A stretch of DNA of 7,785 nucleotides from an uncultured Bilophila sp. Lineage in GTDB: Bacteria; Desulfobacterota; Desulfovibrionia; Desulfovibrionales; Desulfovibrionaceae. Of this stretch, positions 1 through 5,510 are shown piece after piece. The position numbers and the translations under genes are program-made. Position 1 is the stretch's first letter. Every line of letters starts with the position of its first letter. The stretch is from positions 1 through 7,785 of the forward strand of contig CAUHBW010000177.1 in the NCBI GenBank assembly GCA_959604115.1. Reading direction: 5' to 3'. The notes beneath the pieces were generated by a model. It saw nothing but the letters and a program-made list of their open reading frames with translations. It did not search any database and had not been told where the DNA came from.

Positions 1-160
1 CTTCACGACCTTCTCCACCTTCTCGCTGGACACCTTCAACCTCTACCACACGGGCGACGCCGCGCTGGCGGGCCTGAACATCCTTCTGAACGCCGTTCTG
101 TGCGTCTGCGCGGTCTGGCTCGGCTACCGCATCGTCTTCCCGCGCCACGCCGCCGCGTAA
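1..160 (+). CDS. crcB: Fluoride channel CrcB/FluC, C-terminal fragment (5' end outside window)
   Basis: This is the last 52 codons of a CrcB/FluC fluoride export channel, read in the frame starting at base 2 and ending with TAA at 158-160. Family members are small four-helix inner-membrane proteins that work as antiparallel dimers and lower cytoplasmic fluoride. The visible part opens with FTTFSTFSLDT, the family signature: its phenylalanines and threonine/serine residues line the fluoride path. It continues into a hydrophobic final helix (ALAGLNILLNAVLCVCAVWLGY) and a short basic tail. The start and the first half of the protein lie to the left of the window. A strong hairpin terminator begins two bases after the stop codon, so this gene is the end of its transcript. 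The identification rests on the signature and is secure despite the truncation. Confidence 0.9.
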   Translation, partial: FTTFSTFSLDTFNLYHTGDAALAGLNILLNAVLCVCAVWLGYRIVFPRHAAA

Positions 161-161
161 G

Positions 162-204
162 CGCAAAAAGCGTGTTCCCCCTCCCGGAGAACACGCTTTT
201 TGCG
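162..204. terminator. Bidirectional intrinsic terminator after crcB
   Basis: A perfect 16-bp inverted repeat (162-177 and 189-204) encloses an 11-nt loop. The outer part of the stem is A5 on the left and T5 on the right around a GC-rich core (GCGTGTTC/GAACACGC). It therefore reads as a hairpin followed by a T-tract on either strand. It lies between crcB and the convergent MFS gene and can end both transcripts. Confidence 0.85.
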
Positions 205-215
205 TCCTCGCGCCG

Positions 216-251
216 AAAAACTCCGCCGTTCGGTCCGGCGCGGTTCTTTTT
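216..251. terminator. Possible second, weaker bidirectional terminator
   Basis: An A5 run (216-220) and a T5 run (247-251) flank a GC-rich imperfect stem (CCGCCG against CGGCGCGG with a small bulge). On the minus strand it would give a hairpin followed by TTTTT downstream of the MFS gene. The stem is imperfect, so this is only a candidate. The rest of the stretch from 252 to 349 shows nothing recognisable. Confidence 0.35.
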
Positions 252-349
252 GCGCGTCCCCGCGCGCCCGGCCCCCGCCTTTCAAGTCCAGGGGCCCGTC
301 CCTACGGCGGGAAGCGTTGCCGTCGCCCGTCGGGAACCGCGCTTGCGGA

Positions 350-1594
350 TCAGCCGCCGGACCGCGCTCTTCCCCGCGCCGGAGGCACGAAGGGTTTGAG
401 CAGCGGAGCCGACCGCCACCACTTCGCGGCGAACGCCAGCAGCAGAACCGCAGTCAGGGCGTAGGCGGCGTCCATGCCCCAGAAATCGCTGATCAGATAG
501 GCGACGACCGGGCCGATGGCCGCTCCGAGGTCCACCGCGAACGAATACCACATCATGAACACCCGCCCCCCGCGCAGGGTCGCCGTGTCCGAAGCCACGG
601 AATCCGCCACGGTGGTGAGCGAGGTGCCCACGAGCTGGGAAAGCAGCAGCACGGCGATCCACAACGGCAGGGGCAGCCGACAGGCCGTAAGCCCGAACGC
701 GATCGCCCCGGCTCCGAGCGAAATCAGCATCATGGTCCGGCGGCCGAAACGCCGATCCGACAGCTTTCCGAACCACGGAGCCAGCCACGGTTCCCAGCCC
801 CAGCGGATGGCCTGAAGCACGCCGCCGAACGTCGCCGCGCCCACAGCCACGCCGAACAACAGGACGTCGCCCCCGAAATGGCTCTGGACAAGCCGGCTGA
901 GGGTGGCGGCGTACAACCCCTGATAGATGAGCGCCACGACAAGCCCGGTCGCCATGACCCACAGCACCGCGCCGTCCTTCCAGCGCCATCCGCTCTCTCC
1001 ACGGACCGTTCCCGCCGGGATCGCCCCTGTGCCGCGCGGCACGTACACGAGCCCGAGCACGATGGTCGCGGCGGTGCATGCCCCAAACAGTATGGCGGTG
1101 AAGGGCAGCCCGAACCAATCCGCAAAAATCCCGCCGAACAGCATGCCCACAAGACTGCCGCTGCGGTACAGCCCGTTGTACAGGCCCATGAAGTAGCCGC
1201 GATCCCCGTCCGAAGAGACGCCGAGGATGCAGTAGAATCCGCCGAGCCGGAGCAGCGTCCACGCCACGCCCCACAGGCAGCGCAGAAGCAGCCATGCGGC
1301 GAACCCGTCCGCGAAGGCGTAGCCGAACGTGGTCAGCGTGGCGAGCACGGTGGCGATGAAGATGCCGGTACGGTCGCTGATCCGGCGGTACAGCCAGCCC
1401 ACCGCCGGGTTGAGCGGAAGGCGGACCAGCCGGTTGACGGACAGGATGATGCCCACCTCCCACAGCGAGGCCAGCCCCGCCTCCGCGAAATGCACGGGCA
1501 GGACGATGTACAGCATCGAATCCCCGATCAGACAGGCCGCCGTGATCAGCGACAGCACGATGACCTGCCGCGAAGCCCGTTCCTCTTTCGCCAT
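350..1594 (-). CDS. Major facilitator superfamily (MFS) transporter, likely exporter
   Basis: The gene encodes a 414-aa polytopic inner-membrane transporter of usual MFS size, rich in hydrophobic segments consistent with about twelve helices. The loop between the presumed helices 8 and 9 carries GKLSDRRFGRR (residues 276-286), the C-terminal copy of MFS motif A. A weaker version, GWLYRRISDRTG (residues 66-77), lies in the first half. A longer cytoplasmic-type linker (about 186-207, GTGAIPAGTVRGE region) separates the two halves, and the tail is basic. The start at 1594 is chosen because GGAGG sits about 8 nt upstream and MAKEERASRQ is a typical short cytoplasmic N-terminus. The open frame continues upstream to 1768 but that part is low-complexity and crosses the terminator of the neighbouring gene. 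The substrate cannot be told from the sequence; drug or metabolite efflux is the usual role. It is transcribed separately from the flavoprotein gene upstream. Confidence 0.85.
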   Translation of the reverse strand: MAKEERASRQVIVLSLITAACLIGDSMLYIVLPVHFAEAGLASLWEVGIILSVNRLVRLPLNPAVGWLYRRISDRTGIFIATVLATLTTFGYAFADGFAAWLLLRCLWGVAWTLLRLGGFYCILGVSSDGDRGYFMGLYNGLYRSGSLVGMLFGGIFADWFGLPFTAILFGACTAATIVLGLVYVPRGTGAIPAGTVRGESGWRWKDGAVLWVMATGLVVALIYQGLYAATLSRLVQSHFGGDVLLFGVAVGAATFGGVLQAIRWGWEPWLAPWFGKLSDRRFGRRTMMLISLGAGAIAFGLTACRLPLPLWIAVLLLSQLVGTSLTTVADSVASDTATLRGGRVFMMWYSFAVDLGAAIGPVVAYLISDFWGMDAAYALTAVLLLAFAAKWWRSAPLLKPFVPPARGRARSGG

Positions 1595-1705
1595 ACCCCG
1601 CCTCCCTCTTTCGTCACACAATCGTAACATTCGTTGGAAAGGAGGTAGACCAATCTTCGTCCGACCGCAAACGGGAGTCCGGACACGCGCCGCCCCGGCC
1701 CAGCC

Positions 1706-1727
1706 AAAAGGGGGACCGAAGTCCCCC
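1706..1727 (-). terminator. Intrinsic terminator of the flavoprotein gene (UUCG-capped hairpin)
   Basis: On the minus strand the sequence reads GGGGGAC-TTCG-GTCCCCC followed by TTTT: a perfect 7-bp GC-rich stem (1710-1716 with 1721-1727), a stable UUCG tetraloop and a T-tract. It lies about 115 nt downstream of the iron-sulfur flavoprotein stop and upstream of the MFS gene, so it separates the two transcripts. Other features of the 1595-1841 gap are weaker: a 6-bp stem at 1811-1816/1830-1835 and a 5-bp stem at 1754-1758/1771-1775, neither with a T-tract. Confidence 0.8.
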
Positions 1728-1841
1728 GAAACCCGCGCCGGGGCGGATTCCCCGGCATCGTTCTTCAAGAATGCCTTCCGCCGAAGAGCGCGGTCGGCAG
1801 CGAAACCCGCCCACCCTCCGGCGTTTCACGGGTGGAAGGTT

Positions 1842-2462
1842 CTAGCGGATGAAATTGGTGGGCGTCCACGGCTCGCGGACGGGATAGGGCACCGTGCCCT
1901 TCGCCGCCTCGATGCACTTGATCAGCCACGCCATGTTGTCCCCCAGCGTCCGCATGATCTGGAGCCCCTCGCGATCCTGCCGCACCTCGTCCGGGGTGTT
2001 GCCGTGCACGGAGTTCCAGTACTGCGAGGACACCACGGGCATACAGGATATCGTGAAATACTTGTTCAGACGGTCAAAGGCCGCGCTGGCCCCGCCCCGG
2101 CGGCAGCTCACCACGGCGGCGGCGGGCTTGTAGGCGTAGGGCGCGCTCTTCATGAAGAAGACGCGATCCAGAAACGCGCACAGCGCGCCGTTGGGCGCGG
2201 CGTAGTAAACGGGCGAACCCACGATCACGCCGTCGGCCTTCTTCAGAAGTTCGATGCACTCGTTGACCGGGTCGTCCTTGAACACGCACAGGCCGGTGTC
2301 CTTGCAGCCGCCGCAGGCGATGCAGCCGTGGATCTCCTTGTTGCCGATGTGCAGGATGTTCGTGTCGATGCCGTTCTTTTCGAGCTGCCCGGCGACTTCG
2401 CTGAGGGCCGTGTAGGTGCAGCCCTTCTTGTGCGGGCTGCCGTTGATGAGCAATACGTTCAT
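1842..2462 (-). CDS. Iron-sulfur flavoprotein / NADPH-dependent FMN reductase family protein
   Basis: This is a 206-aa soluble flavodoxin-fold protein. The N-terminal beta strand and FMN phosphate loop are visible (MNVLLINGSPHKKGCTYTAL, residues 1-20). The typical second flavin loop is GSPVYYAAPNGALCAFLDR (82-100). Between them Cys47, Cys50, Cys53 and Cys59 form CX2CX2CX5C (CIACGGCKDTGLC), the compact motif that binds a [4Fe-4S] cluster in archaeal and bacterial iron-sulfur flavoproteins. Such proteins move electrons between ferredoxin-like donors and acceptors such as oxygen, peroxide or quinones; the substrate here is unknown. The start at 2462 is supported by GGAGG seven bases upstream. 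The gene follows marR in the same direction, 89 nt downstream, with a perfect palindrome in between, and ends at a strong terminator. Control by the MarR protein is therefore likely. A plain flavodoxin-like reductase without a cluster is the alternative. Confidence 0.85.
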   Translation of the reverse strand: MNVLLINGSPHKKGCTYTALSEVAGQLEKNGIDTNILHIGNKEIHGCIACGGCKDTGLCVFKDDPVNECIELLKKADGVIVGSPVYYAAPNGALCAFLDRVFFMKSAPYAYKPAAAVVSCRRGGASAAFDRLNKYFTISCMPVVSSQYWNSVHGNTPDEVRQDREGLQIMRTLGDNMAWLIKCIEAAKGTVPYPVREPWTPTNFIR

Positions 2463-2496
2463 GATGATGCCTCCTTGTGGATTCACGGTAACATTT

Positions 2497-2516
2497 TTCC
2501 ATGTATATACATGGAA
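2497..2516. promoter_or_regulatory. Perfect 20-bp palindrome, probable MarR operator in front of the flavoprotein gene
   Basis: TTCCATGTATATACATGGAA is a perfect dyad, 35 nt upstream of the flavoprotein start codon and inside the only gap between marR and that gene. Its centre (TATATA) could itself be the minus-strand -10 element, with only a poor -35 (TTTCCC, spacer 16) in front. A related sequence occurs at the marR promoter. MarR dimers bind dyads of this size, so this is the expected operator; binding itself is inferred. Confidence 0.75.
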
Positions 2517-2551
2517 CAGCGTATGGGGAAACACGCCGCGCCGCCTGCTGG

Positions 2552-2989
2552 TCACGCCTTCGGAAAGTCGCTCAGAGTCTGGAGCAGCGCGCACAGGCTG
2601 TCGAGCCTGTCGTCTCCCATATAGTCCCTGATCTCCTGCTGCGCCTGTTCCCACAGCGGAAAGGCTTCCTCCAGCTTGGTCCGCCCCGCATCGGTCAGTT
2701 CCACCACCTTCTTGCGGGCGTCGTCGGGATGCCCGTCCACGCGCAACAGCCCTTCCCGTTCCAGCAAGCCGACGTTCCGGGTCGCGGTGGTCTGATCCAT
2801 GCACAGCGCCTTGCCGATATCGGTAATGAACGGGCGGCGCATGTCCGCGATCCGCTTGAGCAGCGCAAACTGCGTTCCCCGGATGCCCGCCGGGCGCAGG
2901 CAACGGTCATAGACCTGCGTCACGACGCGTCCGGCCTTGCGAAGCTGCATGCAGGCGCACACGGGGGAATGATGCGGAGAAACGGACAA
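2552..2989 (-). CDS. MarR-family winged-helix transcriptional regulator
   Basis: This is a 145-aa MarR-type DNA-binding protein, with N- and C-terminal dimerisation helices around a winged helix-turn-helix. The HTH is FITDIGKALCMDQTTATRNVGLLEREGLL (54-82), and the wing is RVDGHPDDARKKVVELTDAGR (83-103), with the conserved D-x-R-x2-x3-LT-x-G pattern. I chose TTG at 2989 because GGAG lies 8 nt upstream and because the predicted transcript begins near 3009. An in-frame ATG at 3013 would add eight residues, but it lies within the operator and upstream of the predicted transcript start. The N-terminus carries Cys11-x-Cys13; Cys13 falls in C-x2-L-x2-A-x-R, a pattern that resembles the redox-sensing cysteine region of OhrR-type MarR proteins. 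It probably represses itself and the flavoprotein gene immediately downstream. The ligand or oxidant is unknown. The start is less certain than the family. Confidence 0.88.
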   Translation of the reverse strand: MSVSPHHSPVCACMQLRKAGRVVTQVYDRCLRPAGIRGTQFALLKRIADMRRPFITDIGKALCMDQTTATRNVGLLEREGLLRVDGHPDDARKKVVELTDAGRTKLEEAFPLWEQAQQEIRDYMGDDRLDSLCALLQTLSDFPKA

Positions 2990-2997
2990 GGGGGAAA

Positions 2998-3017
2998 CTC
3001 CATGTATATGCATGAGT
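2998..3017. promoter_or_regulatory. Imperfect copy of the MarR operator at the marR start
   Basis: CTCCATGTATATGCATGAGT matches the perfect palindrome at 2497-2516 in 15 of 20 positions, with an uninterrupted shared core TCCATGTATAT. It overlaps the predicted transcription start of marR, the position expected for autorepression. The Shine-Dalgarno bases of marR (2998-3001 on the minus strand) are the edge of this site. Confidence 0.65.
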
Positions 3018-3043
3018 CTACGCCGGGACGCCGAAACCGTCAA
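3015..3043 (-). promoter_or_regulatory. Sigma70-type promoter of marR
   Basis: On the minus strand, -35 TTGACG (3038-3043, five of six consensus bases) is followed after exactly 17 nt by -10 TAGACT (3015-3020, four of six). Transcription would begin near 3009, inside the imperfect operator. Because of this placement, the marR start was set at TTG 2989 rather than ATG 3013. Confidence 0.6.
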
Positions 3044-3108
3044 GAGCTGAGAATCCTCCCCCGTTCCGACGTTTCGGCGGGAACCGCGCGCCTTTCCGTA
3101 CCGTCCGT

Positions 3109-3127
3109 CCCGCCGCGCGACGGCGGG
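3109..3127 (-). other. GC-rich hairpin immediately after larE
   Basis: A perfect 7-bp stem (CCCGCCG/CGGCGGG, 3109-3115 and 3121-3127, 5-nt loop) lies three bases past the larE stop codon. There is no T-tract after it on the minus strand, so it is not a standard intrinsic terminator. It may stabilise the 3' end of the lar transcript or slow polymerase. Confidence 0.4.
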
Positions 3128-3129
3128 GA

Positions 3130-3960
3130 TCACGTCCGGTCGAAAAAGCCCGACAACGTCTCCACGCCGACGACGCAAAACGGCGGCAGGCCGGGAACGG
3201 CGGCGCGGCGGGCCAGCTCTTCCCGCGCGGCGGACGACAACGCCGCGAACGCAGTGGAAAGCACATGCAGTTCCGCGCGATCCGGCGCGACGAGGCGCAA
3301 GCGGAAATCCGGATCGGGCAGGCCCCCGGACGCGAAAAAGCGACGGACGGCGCCTTCTCCGGCGGCTATGGCCCCCAGCGTTTCCCGCTCCGGCTTCATG
3401 CCGTAGGGAAGCCGGGTCAGCAGACAGGGGCGAGGCTTCTGATCCGGGAACGCCATGCCCGTCCCGGCGGCGACGCGGTGGACGGCGGCCTTGTCCAGAC
3501 CGGCGAGGGACAACGGCGACAGGACGCCGAGTTCCCGGACGGCCCGCATGCCGGGGCGGTACTGTCCCGCATCGGACGTATTGGTGCCGTCGCACAGGGG
3601 CAGATCCGTCCGCGCCTTCAACCGGGAAAACAGCTCCCGCTTGCAGGCGTAGCAACGTTTGCGATCCCCGGCCGCGACGAGCGGCAGTTCCAGCGGATCG
3701 ACGAAAACCTCCTCATAGGGAAGGCGGTTTTCTTCCGCCCAGCCGCGCGCGTAGGCCGTCTCTTCCGGAGGAACGTGCGGCCCGACGACGTGCAGCGGCA
3801 CGGGCTCGAACCCGAGACGCCGCGCCGCGTGCGCGAGGAAACGGCTGTCCAGCCCGCCGGAATAGGCCAGCGCGAAACGGTTCCGATCGGCAAGTCCCCG
3901 CAAGACGCCTTCAAGCCGCGCAAGCGTTTCCGAAATATTCTCGCAAACGGGTGTATCCAT
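3130..3960 (-). CDS. larE: ATP-dependent sulfur transferase LarE (NPN cofactor biosynthesis)
   Basis: LarE is a cytoplasmic PP-loop enzyme. It adenylates the carboxylates of pyridinium-3,5-biscarboxylic acid mononucleotide and replaces them with thiocarboxylates, giving the dithio precursor of the nickel-pincer cofactor. The 276-aa product has the normal family length. It shows the pyrophosphate loop YSGGLDS (33-39), RCYACK (Cys103, Cys106), DGTNTSD (124-130) and PRPCLLTRLPYG with Cys179. Cys179 corresponds to the cysteine that is the sulfur donor in Lactiplantibacillus LarE. Having Cys103 and Cys106 as well is the arrangement expected of [4Fe-4S]-type LarE proteins. The start at 3960 has GGAG six bases upstream; an in-frame GTG at 3972 is a less likely alternative. 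The gene follows larC after 30 nt in the same direction and is the last lar gene of the cluster. Family assignment is firm; the chemistry of sulfur donation is inferred. Confidence 0.9.
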   Translation of the reverse strand: MDTPVCENISETLARLEGVLRGLADRNRFALAYSGGLDSRFLAHAARRLGFEPVPLHVVGPHVPPEETAYARGWAEENRLPYEEVFVDPLELPLVAAGDRKRCYACKRELFSRLKARTDLPLCDGTNTSDAGQYRPGMRAVRELGVLSPLSLAGLDKAAVHRVAAGTGMAFPDQKPRPCLLTRLPYGMKPERETLGAIAAGEGAVRRFFASGGLPDPDFRLRLVAPDRAELHVLSTAFAALSSAAREELARRAAVPGLPPFCVVGVETLSGFFDRT

Positions 3961-3990
3961 GCTCCGCTCCACTGCTTTTCCGCCGAAAGA

Positions 3991-4860
3991 CTACCGGACC
4001 GCGTAGGCCGGACCGCAGGCGAACACGGCTCCGTTGGGCACGCCGTCGAAAACGCGGGTGCCGTACACGAGCGCGGTCTTCTCCACAGTCATGGCGGGCC
4101 ACGGACCGAACGTCGCGCCGAGCGCGCGCAGCAGCGCAGCCGCCGTAGGGGTCACCGTTTCGCCTTCCGCCGGGAAGGGCCGGACCGGAATGCCCCGCAA
4201 CAGTTCCAGCACGGCGGGGGCCGGAACCGGGATGACGCCGTGGGCGCAGGCCACGCTGCCGTCCGCGACGGGCAGCGGGCTGACCACGAACCGCGACGGC
4301 GCAAGGCGGACGAACAGTTCGCAGGCCATGCAGATGTCCAGAATGCTGTCCAGCGCGCCGACCTCATGGAAATGGACCTCTTCCGGCTTCCTGCCGTGCA
4401 CGGCGGCTTCGGCCTTCGCCAGCAGCGTGAAGGTGTCCGTGGCGAGGCGTTTCGCGGCTTCGGCCATGCCGCCCGCGGCGATGAGCACGGTGATGTCCGA
4501 AAGCGTGCGGTGCTCGTGCTGATGCGGCAGCGAGACTTCGGCGTGCCAGCCGCCGATGTGGTTCACCTCCCACCGGACGAGACGCACAGTTCCGGCGAGT
4601 TCGGGCAGAACGGCGTGCAGAAGCGCGCCCAGTTCCGGCTCTCCCGTGTCCGTCATGCGCAGCAGCCCGGCGAGCAGCATGTCCCCGGACAGGCCGGAAT
4701 GCGACCGGACGGTCAGGACAAGGCCGCCTTCCGCCCCATCCCCGTGCGAATGCGTGGCCCCATGCGCATGGGCGTGTTCATGGGCATGTCCGTGAGCGGA
4801 CTCGCCGGTCCGTTCGCGGCTCATGCCTTTCTCGTCGTGCGTGTGCGTTGCGTCGCTCAT
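3991..4860 (-). CDS. larC: Nickel insertion protein LarC, LarC1 part only, with His-rich N-terminus
   Basis: LarC inserts nickel into the dithio-pyridinium nucleotide, using CTP, to give the NPN cofactor. The 289-aa product shows the LarC1 landmarks in order: SGLSGDMLLAGLL (55-67), the mid-domain His cluster HQHEHRTLSDI (113-123), VHFHEVGALDSILDI (162-176), PVPAPAVLELLRGIPV (211-226) and ETVTPTAAALL (234-244). Two things are odd. The first 40 residues carry ten histidines (6, 8, 23, 25, 27, 29, 31, 33, 37, 39), a likely extra metal store not found at the start of most family members. The protein also ends just after NGAVF (276-280), where the LarC2 domain would begin, and only 30 nt remain before larE. 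The residue usually Asp before SGxSGDM is Arg52. The start ATG overlaps the larB stop by four bases (ATGA), showing translational coupling. The gene is intact, not visibly frameshifted. Confidence 0.85.
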   Translation of the reverse strand: MSDATHTHDEKGMSRERTGESAHGHAHEHAHAHGATHSHGDGAEGGLVLTVRSHSGLSGDMLLAGLLRMTDTGEPELGALLHAVLPELAGTVRLVRWEVNHIGGWHAEVSLPHQHEHRTLSDITVLIAAGGMAEAAKRLATDTFTLLAKAEAAVHGRKPEEVHFHEVGALDSILDICMACELFVRLAPSRFVVSPLPVADGSVACAHGVIPVPAPAVLELLRGIPVRPFPAEGETVTPTAAALLRALGATFGPWPAMTVEKTALVYGTRVFDGVPNGAVFACGPAYAVR

Positions 4861-5510
4861 AATCCGTTCACCACCCTTGCGGCGGCGCAGGCCGCGCCGT
4901 ACCCGTTGTCGATGTTCATGATTCCCACGCCCGGAGCGCAGCTTGAAAGCATGCTCGCCAGCGCCGCCGTTCCGCCCCGCGCCGCGCCGTAGCCCACGGA
5001 GGTGGGCACGCCGAAAATCGGCTTGGGCGTCAGTCCGCCCATGACGCTCGCCAGCGCGGCGTCCAGCCCCGCCACCACGATCACCGCGTCGAAGCCGTTG
5101 ATTTCCTCCAGACGCTCGGCCAGACGCCACAGCCCGGCCACGCCGCAGTCTTCGAACAACCTGTGCTCGATGCCCAGATACGTCAGGGTGCGCGCCGCTT
5201 CCCACGCCACGAACCCGTCGGCCGTGCCCGCCGAAACGACGGCGACCCGGCCCCGCTCCTTCGGCGGCAGGGTGTCCCCGAACGCCGTGCGGGACAACGG
5301 ATGATAGTCGTAAGCGTTCCGGACGGCTTCGGGCATCCGCTCGAATACCTCCGGGGTCAGCCGCGTGAACAGGATGGGACGCCCCGACCCTCTGCCGAAC
5401 GCGGAAAGCAGTTCCGCCACGGCCTCAAAGGGCTTGCCTTCGCAAAACACCGCTTCCGGCAGGCCGATCCGCGCGGTGCGGGCATGATCAAAAAGAATGC
5501 CGTGATCCAT
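4857..5510 (-). CDS. larB: Pyridinium-3,5-biscarboxylic acid mononucleotide synthase LarB
   Basis: LarB performs the first step of NPN cofactor synthesis. It carboxylates nicotinic acid adenine dinucleotide on the pyridinium ring and hydrolyses it, releasing AMP, to give pyridinium-3,5-biscarboxylic acid mononucleotide. The 217-aa product is a little shorter than the 246-aa Lactiplantibacillus enzyme, mostly at the N-terminus. The PurE-like domain is clear: VVSAGTADGFVAWEAA (91-106), DCGVAGLWRL (121-130), VAGLDAALASVMGGL (146-160), PTSVGYGA (169-176) and SSCAPGVGIMNIDNGYGA (189-206). Cys191 in the last motif matches the cysteine that forms a covalent adduct with the substrate ring in the characterised enzyme. 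The ATG at 5510 has GGAG eight bases upstream. It is the first gene of the minus-strand larB-larC-larE run and is preceded by a long hairpin-rich leader. Confidence 0.92.
   Translation of the reverse strand: MDHGILFDHARTARIGLPEAVFCEGKPFEAVAELLSAFGRGSGRPILFTRLTPEVFERMPEAVRNAYDYHPLSRTAFGDTLPPKERGRVAVVSAGTADGFVAWEAARTLTYLGIEHRLFEDCGVAGLWRLAERLEEINGFDAVIVVAGLDAALASVMGGLTPKPIFGVPTSVGYGAARGGTAALASMLSSCAPGVGIMNIDNGYGAACAAARVVNGL

Noticed and set aside
200..1627. 475-aa plus-strand open frame opposite the MFS gene
   Set aside because: It lies antisense to a clear transporter, is dominated by Arg, Gln, Pro and His, has no ribosome site or domain, and is the usual by-product of GC-rich codon use.
1595..1768. 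Upstream extension of the MFS frame (58 residues)
   Set aside because: Low-complexity sequence that would place the coding start before the flavoprotein terminator; the start at 1594 has a good ribosome site.
1774..1786. 13-mer CCTTCCGCCGAAG shared with 7725-7737
   Set aside because: In GC-rich sequence of this length an exact 13-mer match is expected by chance; flanks do not extend as a repeat.
1329..2624. 431-aa plus-strand open frame across MFS, gap and flavoprotein
   Set aside because: Spans a terminator, an operator and two opposite-strand genes; composition artefact.
2463..2903. Upstream extension of the flavoprotein frame through marR
   Set aside because: The extension overlaps marR in another frame; GGAGG seven bases before ATG 2462 and the flavodoxin N-terminus fix the start there.
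4735..4800. Repetitive CATG/GCATG tract as a possible repeat element
   Set aside because: It is the codon pattern of the alternating His-x-His stretch of LarC, not an independent DNA repeat.
3265..4992. 575-aa plus-strand open frame across larE and larC
   Set aside because: Antisense to two well-identified genes; low-complexity translation with no recognisable family.
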